Positions 50,427-59,613 are shown, counted from the first letter of the stretch. The stretch: 64,000 nucleotides of DNA from Bdellovibrionales bacterium (GCA_018266295.1 JAFEAQ010000011.1:843626-907625), one strand, 5' to 3'. The notes: generated from the sequence alone by a model not told the origin. Translations and numbers: made by a program.

Positions 50427-51404
50427 ATGAAACACATCAGCTACCAGATTGATGAAGATATTAAAAAGCTTTCAGATAAAAACCTCCTTGCACAAATAGA
50501 CCTCTTAGCAAGTGAGCATCGTAAAAATTCAGTTTTGCTACTTCGGCATTTGCGTGAAGTGGAAGTGCGAAGACTCTTTGTTGATTTAGGCTTTTCCTCA
50601 ATGCATAAGTACTGCGTTCAAAAGCTTAAATTCTCTGAAGGGGAAACTCAGCGACGGCTCACGTCTGCAAGACTTCTCACAGAGCTTCCTGAAATTGAAA
50701 ACAAACTTGAATCGGGTGCTTTAAATGTTACGAATCTCTCTAAGATTCAGAGCTTTTTACGCCTGGAAAAAGCGGCCTCGCATCCGCTCACAAAAGAGCA
50801 GAAGCTTGAGATGATTTCAGAGCTTACGGATAAATCCACCCGCGAAGTTGAAAAGGAGCTTGTGGGGAGGTCCCATCAGCCAGCTCTTTTGACTGAGAAT
50901 TTTCACGGACCTCAGGCCTCTAGTTTATTAGGAGAAGAGTTTCAAAAATTTGAAGTAAATTTATCTAAAGAGCATCAGGAACTGTTAGCGGAATTTAGAA
51001 ATCTCTATGCCCATGAACTAAAAGATTCTAGCAATGGCTCAGTCTTAGTGTTCTTACTAGAAAAAGCGGTTCAGTATAAAAAGAAAAAACTCGGGCTCTT
51101 GGAAACTACGCCAAAAGACAAAACCAATGCTGCACCACCACCATCGGCGCCGAAGGTAGTGGCACAAAGAAAATACATCAAAGTCTCAATTAAAAAAGCG
51201 ATTTGGCAAAGAGCCGAAGCTTGCTGTGAGTATCAGGATCCTCAAAGTCAAAAGCGTTGTCGGTCTAAGCAGGCTTTGGAATTAGATCATATTAATCCCG
51301 TGGCACTTGGTGGAAATGATGATCTAGGGAATCTGCAGCTGCTTTGCAGAGCGCATAACTCGCGTCGGGCGGTGAAGACGTTTGGGGTTAGCAACGTTCA
51401 TTAA
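50427..51404 (+). CDS. HNH endonuclease with DUF222-like N-terminus
   Basis: 325 residues. The N-terminal two thirds are helical and charged, with the pattern of the 13E12/DUF222-like helical domain common in HNH proteins (GFSSMHKYCVQKLKFSEGE; RLTSARLLTELPEIE). A short Ala/Pro linker (about 237-247) is encoded by a GC-rich repeat. The C-terminus is a full HNH nuclease: a Cys-containing zinc knuckle (CCEYQDPQSQKRC), LELDHINPVALGG and LQLLCRAHNSRRA. The gene is richer in A and T than its neighbours and stands alone. It could be a mobile or selfish nuclease or a defence protein; the target is unknown. Confidence 0.85.
   Translation: MKHISYQIDEDIKKLSDKNLLAQIDLLASEHRKNSVLLLRHLREVEVRRLFVDLGFSSMHKYCVQKLKFSEGETQRRLTSARLLTELPEIENKLESGALNVTNLSKIQSFLRLEKAASHPLTKEQKLEMISELTDKSTREVEKELVGRSHQPALLTENFHGPQASSLLGEEFQKFEVNLSKEHQELLAEFRNLYAHELKDSSNGSVLVFLLEKAVQYKKKKLGLLETTPKDKTNAAPPPSAPKVVAQRKYIKVSIKKAIWQRAEACCEYQDPQSQKRCRSKQALELDHINPVALGGNDDLGNLQLLCRAHNSRRAVKTFGVSNVH
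51141..51157 (-). repeat. Inverted copy C of the GC-rich repeat inside the HNH gene
   Basis: CCATCGGCGCCGAAGGT is the reverse complement of copy B with one mismatch, and the match extends to 20 of 22 bases with the flanks. It encodes part of the Ala/Pro linker between the helical and HNH domains. Confidence 0.6.
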
Positions 51405-51444
51405 GTAATGACGGACAGAAGCACGTATCCCGTCCCCTCAAAGC

Positions 51445-51505
51445 TTTCCCGAAAATTTCAGTCCCTGCAAGGGGCCGAGGGCAGGAGGCCCGAGTTTTCG
51501 GGAAA
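51445..51505. repeat. Long inverted repeat downstream of the HNH gene
   Basis: TTTCCCGAAAA (51445-51455) and TTTTCGGGAAA (51495-51505) are exact reverse complements with 39 bases between them. The centre is GC-rich and can fold further (CCTGC with GCAGG). No T-run follows on either strand, so it is not a normal terminator. It fills most of the 148-base gap between the HNH gene and the end of polA. Confidence 0.6.
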
Positions 51506-51552
51506 CACAGCCACGGAGGGCTGATCCGAACGGCAGACGAGGATAAAGCGCT

Positions 51553-54204
51553 TTAGTGCGCCTCGTCCCAATTATTGCCAATCGCGTAGTTCACTTTGAG
51601 CGGAACTTTCAACTGCATCACATTCTCCATGATCGTAACCAACGCAGAAACATTCTCCTGAAGAACAGACTCTGTTCCCTCAAAAATCAATTCATCATGT
51701 ACTTGTAAAAGCATATCAACTGGCACATTCGCGCCAATGTCGATCATCGCTTTTTTCACAAGATCACTCGCCGTCCCCTGGATGGGCGCATTGATGGCAG
51801 CGCGCTCTCCGAACTTCTTAAGCATTGGGTTCTTCGAGTTCAGCTCTTCGATATAACGACGGCGTCCAAACAAAGTTTCAACGTAGCCGTTTTCATGCGC
51901 AAGCTTCACAGTGTTATTGATGTACTCACGCACTCCTGCAAACTTTGCGAAGTAACGCTCGATGATCTCTTTTGCTTCTTTATTCGGAATGCCGAGGTTT
52001 TCCGCCAAACCGAAAGCCCCTTGGCCGTATGCAATACCAAAGTTCACCGCTTTGGCACTTCGGCGCTGATCGCTTGTCACATTTTTGAGGTCAACGTTAA
52101 AAATCTCAGCCGCTGTTGCCGCATGGATGTCCAAATCTTCGCGGAACGCCTTTTGCAAGCCTGGATCATCCGAAATATGCGCCAAAATACGCAATTCAAT
52201 TTGTGAATAGTCCATCGAAAGCAGCTTCTTACCTTTATCGGCAATAAAAGCCTGACGAACACGCTGACCGCGCTCAGTGCGAATTGGAATGTTCTGCAAA
52301 TTCGGCTGTGTGCTTGAAAGGCGACCCGTCGTTGTCAGAGCTTGATTGAAGCTCGTATGCACACGTCCATCCGGCATCATGATTTCCGGTAATGCATCTA
52401 CATAGGTCGATTTCAATTTCGAAAGCTCGCGCCATTGCAAAATCTTTTTTGCAATCGGATGCTCGATCTTTTCCAGCACCTCTTCACCGGTTGAATAACC
52501 GGTTTTAGTTTTCTTTCCCGATGGCAGACTCATTTTTTCAAACAGAATCACACCGAGCTGTTTCGGGCTACCGACATTGAAGGATTCACCAGCTAAATGA
52601 TGAATCTCTTTCTCCAGGGCGGCGATTTCTTCTGTGAGTTCCGCCGATTGAATTTGCAAAGCTTCGACGTCGATACGAATGCCTTTGTTTTCCATACGCA
52701 AAAGCACGGGCACTAATGGCAACTCGAGCTCTTTTACGATTTTCTCGCCGCCAAAAAGTCCCAAGCGGTCTTGCAAGACATGCTGTAACTCGACGTGAGC
52801 TTTATAAAGCTGCGCAGGTGTTGCGAACTCAGGCAAAGCCGCGCCGATAAATTTCTTATAGATATCACCGAAGTCCGTGCTGTCACCGGCGCGCACAACG
52901 TACGCTGCCAACGAAGAATCCCATGCAACCTTCGGATGCTCTGCTTTAATTTGATGGAAGAATGTTTTCAGATCAAAACCGGACCACTGAATTTGTTTTG
53001 CATCCGTGCCAGGACCGAGCGTTTCATAACTGCCCTCGACAGCCCAAAGCTCAAGATCACGGCCGATGAATAAGCCGCGCTCATCCGCAAAACCCCACAG
53101 AGAATCTTTACTGTGAAGCTTCTCTAACAAAGCGTCCGCACTGATCGCAGTTTCTTTAAGATGAAGATACTTTTCAACCTTCTCCATGACTTCAGAGTTC
53201 AACGTAGAGATCTTGATCTCGCCTGGAACTTCAACTTCTTGGTTTTTCTTAGGATGAGCCACAGGCTCTTTCACCTCAACAGGCTCGCCCGTTGCAGCAG
53301 CACTGGGCTTATTGCCGTGAATGCTGTCGTGCAAGTTGCCGGAGCCACCATTATCACCGAGCAAAGTCTTTTCAAATGATTTGAAATTCAGCTCCTGTAA
53401 AAGCGCACGAAGATTGTCGGCTTGAATTTGCTTCAAGTGGTAGTCTTCAAAGTTGTCACTCAGAGGTACATCTGTCGCAATCGTCACGAGCTTCTTAGAC
53501 AAGAATGCATTGTCTTTCGACTTGATCAACTTCTCACGGATGCCTTTGGGCTCGACCTTGTCGATATTTTCGTAGATGTCTTCAACCGACTCGAATTGTT
53601 GCAAAAGCTTTTGTGCGCCCTTCGGACCGATACCGTCCACACCAGGCACATTGTCCGAGGTATCACCCATAATCGCGAGATAATCGATGAACTTCTCTGG
53701 TGGAACTCCCCACTTTTCAAGAACGCCGGCCTCGTCGTACTTCACGTCTTTCATCGTATCAAATAGCACAACATGCTTTTGAATCAGCTGACCAAAATCT
53801 TTATCACCGCTGACAATCACCACTTCGTTGTGGTGTTTCAAACCAAGGTGAACAAGTGTTCCGATAATATCATCGGCCTCGTAGTCAGGAACTTCGAGGG
53901 CTGGAATCCCAAGATAGTCTGCGAGTTTTTTGATGTAAGGAATTTGCACGGCCAAATCATCGGGCATCGCTGTGCGATTGGCTTTGTATTCGGCATAAAG
54001 ATTTTTACGGAAAGAAGGCTCTTTACGATCGTAAGTAAAAACCATGTAATCCGGTTTTTCCTCTTTAAAGAGCTTTGTCACCATCGACAAGAAACCGTAG
54101 ACGGCGTTAACTGGAACTCCCGCTGGAGTTGTGAGTGGACGAATAGCGTAGTAAGCGCGAAAGAACATCGAGCTCACATCAACGAGGTAAATCTTCTTTT
54201 TCAT
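51553..54204 (-). CDS. polA: DNA polymerase I
   Basis: Repairs DNA and processes Okazaki fragments. 883 residues: an N-terminal 5'-3' exonuclease (about 1-290), a central 3'-5' exonuclease fold (about 330-480) and a C-terminal polymerase with DYSQIELRILAH, a KAVNFGIAYG O-helix and QVHDELIFE. The proofreading DTE motif appears lost: the equivalent region reads ISADALLEKL and the ExoII Asn/Asp region FDLKTFFHQ, so the central domain is probably inactive, as in Bacillus and Thermus enzymes. The gene ends in a weak GCGC stem around the stop codon. Confidence 0.96.
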   Translation of the reverse strand: MKKKIYLVDVSSMFFRAYYAIRPLTTPAGVPVNAVYGFLSMVTKLFKEEKPDYMVFTYDRKEPSFRKNLYAEYKANRTAMPDDLAVQIPYIKKLADYLGIPALEVPDYEADDIIGTLVHLGLKHHNEVVIVSGDKDFGQLIQKHVVLFDTMKDVKYDEAGVLEKWGVPPEKFIDYLAIMGDTSDNVPGVDGIGPKGAQKLLQQFESVEDIYENIDKVEPKGIREKLIKSKDNAFLSKKLVTIATDVPLSDNFEDYHLKQIQADNLRALLQELNFKSFEKTLLGDNGGSGNLHDSIHGNKPSAAATGEPVEVKEPVAHPKKNQEVEVPGEIKISTLNSEVMEKVEKYLHLKETAISADALLEKLHSKDSLWGFADERGLFIGRDLELWAVEGSYETLGPGTDAKQIQWSGFDLKTFFHQIKAEHPKVAWDSSLAAYVVRAGDSTDFGDIYKKFIGAALPEFATPAQLYKAHVELQHVLQDRLGLFGGEKIVKELELPLVPVLLRMENKGIRIDVEALQIQSAELTEEIAALEKEIHHLAGESFNVGSPKQLGVILFEKMSLPSGKKTKTGYSTGEEVLEKIEHPIAKKILQWRELSKLKSTYVDALPEIMMPDGRVHTSFNQALTTTGRLSSTQPNLQNIPIRTERGQRVRQAFIADKGKKLLSMDYSQIELRILAHISDDPGLQKAFREDLDIHAATAAEIFNVDLKNVTSDQRRSAKAVNFGIAYGQGAFGLAENLGIPNKEAKEIIERYFAKFAGVREYINNTVKLAHENGYVETLFGRRRYIEELNSKNPMLKKFGERAAINAPIQGTASDLVKKAMIDIGANVPVDMLLQVHDELIFEGTESVLQENVSALVTIMENVMQLKVPLKVNYAIGNNWDEAH

Positions 54205-54232
54205 GGATTTACCTATATTGGACTCTTAGAGG

Positions 54233-54541
54233 CTATTCAATATCTTCTTTGATTTCAGAGAATTCAATCTGACCAAGTGCTTTTTTATCGCACAGAGTTT
54301 CAGCAAGTGGTGAAGCATGAACTTCGTGGCTGCAAGCATCGGCTTGTTTTTCGATCAAAAATAATTCGCTAAGGAATTTCGCTGCTGGAGAACCCGAACC
54401 GTTTTCCCACAACTCTACTTCTGTTGAAGCACAAGAAAGACGACGAGCCAAATCCGCTTGGCTCCAGCCAAGACGGAGGCGAAGAGACTTAATCGCATCC
54501 TTGTTAAACGTGCTAGAAACGTCGGTTGTATTCGAAGCCAT
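54233..54541 (-). CDS. Small XRE-type HTH regulator
   Basis: 102 residues from the ATG at 54541, which has GGGAGG eight bases upstream; a longer frame to 54592 lacks such a site. An XRE helix-turn-helix spans about residues 14-45 (LRLRLGWSQADLARRLSCASTEVELWENG). The acidic C-terminal tail may bind a partner. It sits 28 bases before polA and may share its transcript. The target is unknown. Confidence 0.82.
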   Translation of the reverse strand: MASNTTDVSSTFNKDAIKSLRLRLGWSQADLARRLSCASTEVELWENGSGSPAAKFLSELFLIEKQADACSHEVHASPLAETLCDKKALGQIEFSEIKEDIE

Positions 54542-54625
54542 CTGTATAACCTCCCTGATTTCATTCAAAAAATCAGAAAATTTAGAGCTCACATCCTAGT
54601 TTTATAGGAGGTCTCTGGCACGTGA

Positions 54626-54649
54626 CGCTGCAATAAAAATGCTGCAGCG
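54626..54649. repeat. Inverted repeat between an ftsB-like gene and the HTH gene
   Basis: CGCTGCA and TGCAGCG form a perfect seven-base stem around a ten-base AT-rich loop, two bases past the end of the ftsB-like gene. It resembles a terminator stem but lacks a following T-run. Confidence 0.35.
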
Positions 54650-54650
54650 C

Positions 54651-54956
54651 TTACTGCTCTGGGAATACGAAGACGAGGTCCTTTTCGCTCACAAGATCTA
54701 ATTTATCGCGAGCTTGGCGTTCGATAAAGCTTGGGTCTTTCGCTTGCTTAAGCTGTCCATTGAGTTTTTCGATATCAGATTTTGTTCCGGTGATTTCAAC
54801 CGTCAATCTTTCGAAATCTCGGTGCAGTCCCCACAAACGCCACAACAACCCATTCATCATCAACGTTGTCGCGAAAAAGACCATACAGACGACGGCGACT
54901 TTTCCAGGGTGATTCAGAAAACTGCGAAATGAGATAGCCATTTTACGAACAGACAT
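54651..54956 (-). CDS. ftsB: FtsB/DivIC-like septum formation protein
   Basis: Cell-division protein that pairs with FtsL and FtsQ. 101 residues: a short basic cytoplasmic start, one membrane helix (about 20-37), a coiled coil (about 43-70) and a conserved extracytoplasmic tail with FIERQARDKLDLVSEKDLVFVFP. ATG at 54941 (MAISF) is an alternative start; neither has a strong Shine-Dalgarno. In many bacteria ftsB follows eno, which is 7 kb away here. Confidence 0.85.
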   Translation of the reverse strand: MSVRKMAISFRSFLNHPGKVAVVCMVFFATTLMMNGLLWRLWGLHRDFERLTVEITGTKSDIEKLNGQLKQAKDPSFIERQARDKLDLVSEKDLVFVFPEQ

Positions 54957-55003
54957 ACTTTAAAGGTACGCCCGCAAAACCCTGGAATCAACGCGCTGAA
55001 GGT

Positions 55004-55816
55004 CTAGTACTCGAACGGAGCAATCGTACAGCGCTCTTCAATTCTCCCTTTTGCAGCAATATATCCCGGAGTTAAACGTGCTTCGGAGTCCGGTGCTGTC
55101 CATTTAAAATCACGACAGTCAGACCATCCTGGGAAGGCCTGACTCCCATCAACATTCGTTTCAACTTCAGTGGCGTAAACTGTTACGAAATCACTTACAA
55201 AATTTGCAGCATCTGCAGGAGCGACAAAACCCTCGTGACGTAATTGAAGCATCAGGTCCAGCGCGGTCACAAAACCTGTTTGACCAGGCCGGAGCGCTAC
55301 CCCCCTCTCATCGCTACTCCACACAGAATAGGCAATGCGAATGTAAGTCAGGAACAAAGTATTCGGAAATTCTTTAACAATTTGTTCATACACGTAAACA
55401 TCTTTCTCGCCGTTATCACCGACAAGAATCGCGAACTCCGGCTTTTCTGCCTTCAAGATTTTACGAATCTCGGTCACTTTAAAATCTGATTGAAAAAGGC
55501 TTTCACGCAACCGGAGGCTCCCCTTTGGGAAACGATTGTACTTCAAGAAGTCGCGATGATTTGTTTCCATGAAAGACTTCGGTGCATTGGTCACATAATA
55601 GAACTTTATATCAGGCTCCGTATGTGAGACAGCCTCATATAGTGCATTCATCCCGAGTACGAGGTTTTGAATTTTTCCAGCATTAAAAAGAGAATCCGTC
55701 GTATTTAAAACGTGAGAATTCTTTATTGAATCATCGATATCTGAGATCAGAATCGTTTTAGCTTGAGCCTGACCCAGTCCGAGCAGCAAAACTATTAAGA
55801 ATCCATACAGTTTCAT
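55004..55816 (-). CDS. Exported App1/DUF2183-like HAD phosphatase
   Basis: 270 residues with a signal peptide (cut after AQA, residue 19) and a HAD-type active site SDIDDSIK just after it, matching the DxDxT-like start of the App1 phosphatidate phosphatase catalytic domain. Later come YVTNAPKSF and LVGDNGEKDVYVYE, which supply the Lys and acidic residues. It probably acts on phospholipid or phosphorylated host material in the periplasm; the substrate is inferred. Confidence 0.8.
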   Translation of the reverse strand: MKLYGFLIVLLLGLGQAQAKTILISDIDDSIKNSHVLNTTDSLFNAGKIQNLVLGMNALYEAVSHTEPDIKFYYVTNAPKSFMETNHRDFLKYNRFPKGSLRLRESLFQSDFKVTEIRKILKAEKPEFAILVGDNGEKDVYVYEQIVKEFPNTLFLTYIRIAYSVWSSDERGVALRPGQTGFVTALDLMLQLRHEGFVAPADAANFVSDFVTVYATEVETNVDGSQAFPGWSDCRDFKWTAPDSEARLTPGYIAAKGRIEERCTIAPFEY

Positions 55817-55861
55817 AATCTCTCCCGAGAATTGAATCTTTTACTTCGGTGCCCAAGAGTT

Positions 55862-55896
55862 TGACAGCGTAGGACCCTATGATAATCCCTAGGGTG
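55862..55896. promoter_or_regulatory. Divergent control region with TTGACA and an ACCCTA/TAGGGT palindrome
   Basis: A perfect TTGACA (55862-55867) lies in the 161-base divergent gap, followed by an inverted repeat ACCCTA (55875-55880) / TAGGGT (55891-55896). A weak ATAATC lies between the arms. It could be an operator over a promoter for the plus-strand membrane gene. Confidence 0.35.
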
Positions 55897-55977
55897 GGCC
55901 TGGCAATAGCCGGTTATCTTAATAGCAATGCTTAGGCCAAAGCTAGAGGTAATGGTCTCACTCGAGGAGTTTAGTAA

Positions 55978-56553
55978 ATGGTTCAAGTCGACATCTTTTG
56001 GTCGTATGGTTTGAGTGCCGGTTTGGCTCTGGCCGCGGGCAACAAGCTCAAAAAAGAAACCTCTTTTTGGAATAACAAGTTCTTTACACTGAGCCTTTTA
56101 TGGACCGCCATTATCTTTGCACCCTCAGGCTTGTATCTCCTGTGGGCTTTCCCTGGCTGGGAAACAATGTTCGTTGCAGAAACCCACACCTCGATTCCCG
56201 CCTGGCTCGTGTGCTTATTCGGAGTCACCAATGTGACCCAAGGAATTTTAGGTTTCTATGTCACTTGGTACTTCCTCCGCAAAGGAAAGCAGACCGCCGC
56301 CCTCCTGCAAACAGTGTGGAGTCATTTTGCGATGTTGTTTGTGTTAGTTGTTGGCTGGGATGGCACCGGCTACAAACGTTTCTTCTATGCAGGTACGGGC
56401 CCCGATTGGCATCAAGGTGTAGAATACCCAATCAGTGCCTTCTTCTCTGCCCCGATCTTTTTCACATTGCTCGGTCTAGGGGTTGCCTTCATCCCCACTT
56501 ACTTCGGGCTTGTGAAGCACTTTCGTAAACCTGTCTCATCGTCGAGCAAATAA
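55978..56553 (+). CDS. Membrane protein of unknown function
   Basis: 191 residues with about five membrane helices, a conserved-looking WDGTGYKRFFYAGTG loop and a GPDWHQGVEYP loop that could hold a catalytic or ligand site. The family is not recognised. Strong GAGGAG Shine-Dalgarno. The next gene is a ClC channel 29 bases downstream, so co-expression is likely. Confidence 0.75.
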   Translation: MVQVDIFWSYGLSAGLALAAGNKLKKETSFWNNKFFTLSLLWTAIIFAPSGLYLLWAFPGWETMFVAETHTSIPAWLVCLFGVTNVTQGILGFYVTWYFLRKGKQTAALLQTVWSHFAMLFVLVVGWDGTGYKRFFYAGTGPDWHQGVEYPISAFFSAPIFFTLLGLGVAFIPTYFGLVKHFRKPVSSSSK

Positions 56554-56582
56554 GTTTGAAAGTGTGTTAACGCACTGTTTCG

Positions 56583-57938
56583 ATGCGCAGGGCTATGCGC
56601 ATCGATTTGGTCAGTGATATTCTCATTCGAATGCTGACACCTCATCAAATCCTGCAGAATCCTCGCGTTCTCTCTGCTCGAGAGAAACTTGCTCTCAACT
56701 TCCCATTCTGGTTCGCAGCCGGCCTTACGGCGATCGTTTCAGTTTTTTATAACAAGCTTTTTAAAGTTTGCGAGGAGTGGGCGCTTGCCCATGCTTCTGA
56801 TCCGATTTTGCTTTGGACAGCTCCCCTCGCCATCATGGCGTCATTTCTGATAGGATATTTTATTTCACGTGAAGCCATCGGCAGTGGGATTCCTCAGGTC
56901 ATCGCCGCCGTAGAGTCCTCCTCGCCATCACACACTCACGAAAGCCTGCTTAAAAAATTTCTCAGTATTCCAATGATCTTAGCCAAAATTGCGGGCTCTT
57001 GCGTATGTGTCCTTGGCGGCGGCGTTACGGGACGAGAAGGCCCCACCCTACAAGTTGCGGCGGGCATTTTCTATCAAGTTTCTAAATTTTGGCCGAAACG
57101 TTTTTCCAAACCTCAATTGCAAGGCATGATTCTCGCCGGAGGTGCCGCGGGGCTGGCCTCGGCGTTCAACACTCCCTTGGGCGGAATTGTATTTGCCATT
57201 GAAGAACTTTCGAAATCTCACGTCAGCGCGGTTCGTACAGCGGTATTTCAATCGGTGATTATTGCCGGTATTCTGGCGCAACTTTTTCTCGGTAATTACC
57301 TTTATCTCGGCGACACAAAGTTCGGAAGCTTTCCGCTGGAAGTGCTTTTACAAACAATTCTAGTCGCAGGCATTGTCGGAATCGTCGGTTCGGGTTTTGC
57401 TGAAGCCCTCTATCGAGTCACCAAATGGCGTGGCAAAAAGAGTTTCGCCTTTAAGCTGAGTATGACGATTATTTGCGGCCTTTTGATGAGTCTGACAATT
57501 TATCTTTTGGGTCCTGCGACGGTCGGAGCAGGTAAAAGCTTTATGACGGATCTGCTTCACAATCCGGAAGCGGTCAGCAGTCCGCTGATTCCGCTAGCTA
57601 GAATCTTGGGTAACTTCTTTACTTACATTGGCGGCGTGATCGGCGGGGTTTTTGCTCCGGCTCTGGCTAGTGGCGCCGCTCTTGGCCAGTTTCTCGCCCA
57701 GGTTATGGGCTTTGCAAGTGTGAAACTGATGATCCTGGTCGGCATGGTGGCTTTCCTGACGGGAATCACACGAACCCCGTTTACATCGTTTATTCTCGTG
57801 CTCGAGATGAGCAACTCGCATGAAGTGATTTTGTATTTGATGCTGGCGTCAGTGATTGCCAATGTCTGCTCACGTATCGTGAATAGCCAGGGCTTCTATG
57901 AACAGGCGGCTCACGACATTATCGAAGCCGCCAAATAG
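56583..57938 (+). CDS. ClC-type chloride channel / H+-Cl- exchanger
   Basis: Membrane anion transporter. 451 residues from the first ATG; starts at 56595 or 56631 are as likely since none has a good Shine-Dalgarno. Three filter motifs are present: GSGIPQ, GREGP with the gating Glu, and GGVFAPALASG. There is no C-terminal CBS pair. The gating Glu supports coupled exchange; the proton-side Glu was not located with confidence. Confidence 0.93.
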   Translation: MRRAMRIDLVSDILIRMLTPHQILQNPRVLSAREKLALNFPFWFAAGLTAIVSVFYNKLFKVCEEWALAHASDPILLWTAPLAIMASFLIGYFISREAIGSGIPQVIAAVESSSPSHTHESLLKKFLSIPMILAKIAGSCVCVLGGGVTGREGPTLQVAAGIFYQVSKFWPKRFSKPQLQGMILAGGAAGLASAFNTPLGGIVFAIEELSKSHVSAVRTAVFQSVIIAGILAQLFLGNYLYLGDTKFGSFPLEVLLQTILVAGIVGIVGSGFAEALYRVTKWRGKKSFAFKLSMTIICGLLMSLTIYLLGPATVGAGKSFMTDLLHNPEAVSSPLIPLARILGNFFTYIGGVIGGVFAPALASGAALGQFLAQVMGFASVKLMILVGMVAFLTGITRTPFTSFILVLEMSNSHEVILYLMLASVIANVCSRIVNSQGFYEQAAHDIIEAAK

Positions 57939-57945
57939 GATTCAA

Positions 57946-59613
57946 CTACTTAATGACTGATTTCAAAACAGCTTGTACTTGGCTGATGTAAGACTTGTAA
58001 CCGCTGCGAATGTCATCAACTGTGATTGGCAATGAAACATCCGGAGTCACGCCAAGGTTCTCAATCGGATTCTTATCCACACGCTCCGCGATAGAACCTG
58101 TGAATGTCACCATCTCAAGGCCAAAGCTATTCGGGAAGTTCGACTGAAGAACGAAACCACCAGCACCCGCCGTACGAGTTCCAACGACCGTTACGCGCTT
58201 ATTATCCTGCAAAGTCGCCGGCATGAAATCACCGCCAGAAAAATCCAGCTGATTCACGAGGAACACGATTGGCTTCGTGTAGTGAGTCGGATTTGGATTT
58301 ACTTTATCAACGCCCCACAAATAAAGGGGGCTTGAAAGGTTCACACCTTGATGGAACTCGCTTAAGAACTCGCGGCAATGGTTCTGCATTCCGATGGCCA
58401 ACTGGTAAGTCGCTGGAAGACCGCTCAAGTCTTTCATTTTCTCAACAGCGTCTGCATCCGTCTTGATCGATTTCATCTGCTCGATCATATCGAGGCACTC
58501 TTTCGCGCCCCCTGGAGACAAAGCAATGCGATGACGAGGCACCGTCAAAGGCTGGTCCGAAAGCATTGAAGACAAAGCATAGAGATAGAACACCGAACCG
58601 CCAGGATTGTTATTTTGATCAATCACCAAAGCCGACGTGTTCTTTTCTAAATGGGCAATGATACCCGCGAAGTCTTTCACTGCTTTATCGTAATCTGCAA
58701 CAATATAGCCTGGGATACGAACAACACCGATCAATTTGCCGTCGTTATTCAAATAAATATAAGCATCGAACTCATTGTCATCCGCCGTTTGCCAAATACG
58801 CGTACCGAAATCAGGCAAGAAAGATTTTTTACCGCCAAGGCCATATGGATTTGCCGCAGTTTCTGAAGCAAGCTCAGAATAAACCGGGCCAAACATTGGC
58901 GAAGTCACCAGTGGTTGCTGTTGTTGTTTCAAAGCAAATGGCTGGAACTGAGCCGGCACGAGTTGTTCTGGAGTGTATTCCCACGCCAAAGAAATGCTGC
59001 CGACAGTATCGTCTGCCGCGCGCTTAATCGACAACGTCACCGGGCCATGGGGCACGATCAAGTTCGAGCGAGCTCCACGGCGAGTCAGCATCAAATCAGC
59101 AACTGCCAAATCTGTTTCTGGAATATTTGGGCCGCCGTCTTGGATCAACTCTTTAAGAACCTGAGCCACTGGAGTTTGTTCCAAAGTCAGAACTTCATCA
59201 CCGACTTCAAACGGGAATGCCGTCTCAGAAAGCTTATCGCGATCGATGTATACGATCAGAGTTTTGCCTTCAACAGTCTTGACTTGAAAAGGCAAAGTCG
59301 CTTTTTCAGTGGAATAGAACGAAAAAGAAACATGGTAGTCCTTCGTCGACTTAATCAAGCCCGCAACCGCGGCGCGAGCTTCGTGCATGTTTTGCGCCAT
59401 CGCAAGCTTCGTTTGAGCCGTTGCGATCTCCGCAGGAAGATTCCAGCCGAGGTGGGATTCCTTCCACGCTTTAGGAGCATAAACGCTGCCATAGAGCGAA
59501 CCGATATAATCAATCTCTTGCTTCAAGCGAACTTTTTGATTGGCATCCAAAGTCTGAGCAAACACGTGAGTGCTCAGGAAAGCCGTAGCTAAAATAATAA
59601 CAAAAGACTTCAT
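57946..59613 (-). CDS. Exported S41-family protease-like protein
   Basis: 555 residues with a signal peptide (cut after VFA, residue 19), an N-terminal helical domain, a PDZ-like middle part, and a C-terminal tail-specific-protease-like domain with LVIDQNNNPGGS, VFLVNQLDFSGGDFMP (likely catalytic Ser) and GTRTAGAGGFVLQS. Probably a periplasmic or secreted peptidase, of interest for prey digestion; that role is inference. Confidence 0.85.
   Translation of the reverse strand: MKSFVIILATAFLSTHVFAQTLDANQKVRLKQEIDYIGSLYGSVYAPKAWKESHLGWNLPAEIATAQTKLAMAQNMHEARAAVAGLIKSTKDYHVSFSFYSTEKATLPFQVKTVEGKTLIVYIDRDKLSETAFPFEVGDEVLTLEQTPVAQVLKELIQDGGPNIPETDLAVADLMLTRRGARSNLIVPHGPVTLSIKRAADDTVGSISLAWEYTPEQLVPAQFQPFALKQQQQPLVTSPMFGPVYSELASETAANPYGLGGKKSFLPDFGTRIWQTADDNEFDAYIYLNNDGKLIGVVRIPGYIVADYDKAVKDFAGIIAHLEKNTSALVIDQNNNPGGSVFYLYALSSMLSDQPLTVPRHRIALSPGGAKECLDMIEQMKSIKTDADAVEKMKDLSGLPATYQLAIGMQNHCREFLSEFHQGVNLSSPLYLWGVDKVNPNPTHYTKPIVFLVNQLDFSGGDFMPATLQDNKRVTVVGTRTAGAGGFVLQSNFPNSFGLEMVTFTGSIAERVDKNPIENLGVTPDVSLPITVDDIRSGYKSYISQVQAVLKSVIK

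Noticed and set aside
54614-54632. TGGCACG...CTGCA resembling a sigma-54 promoter
   Set aside because: The GG to GC distance is 11 rather than 10 bases, and on that strand no gene follows in a suitable position.
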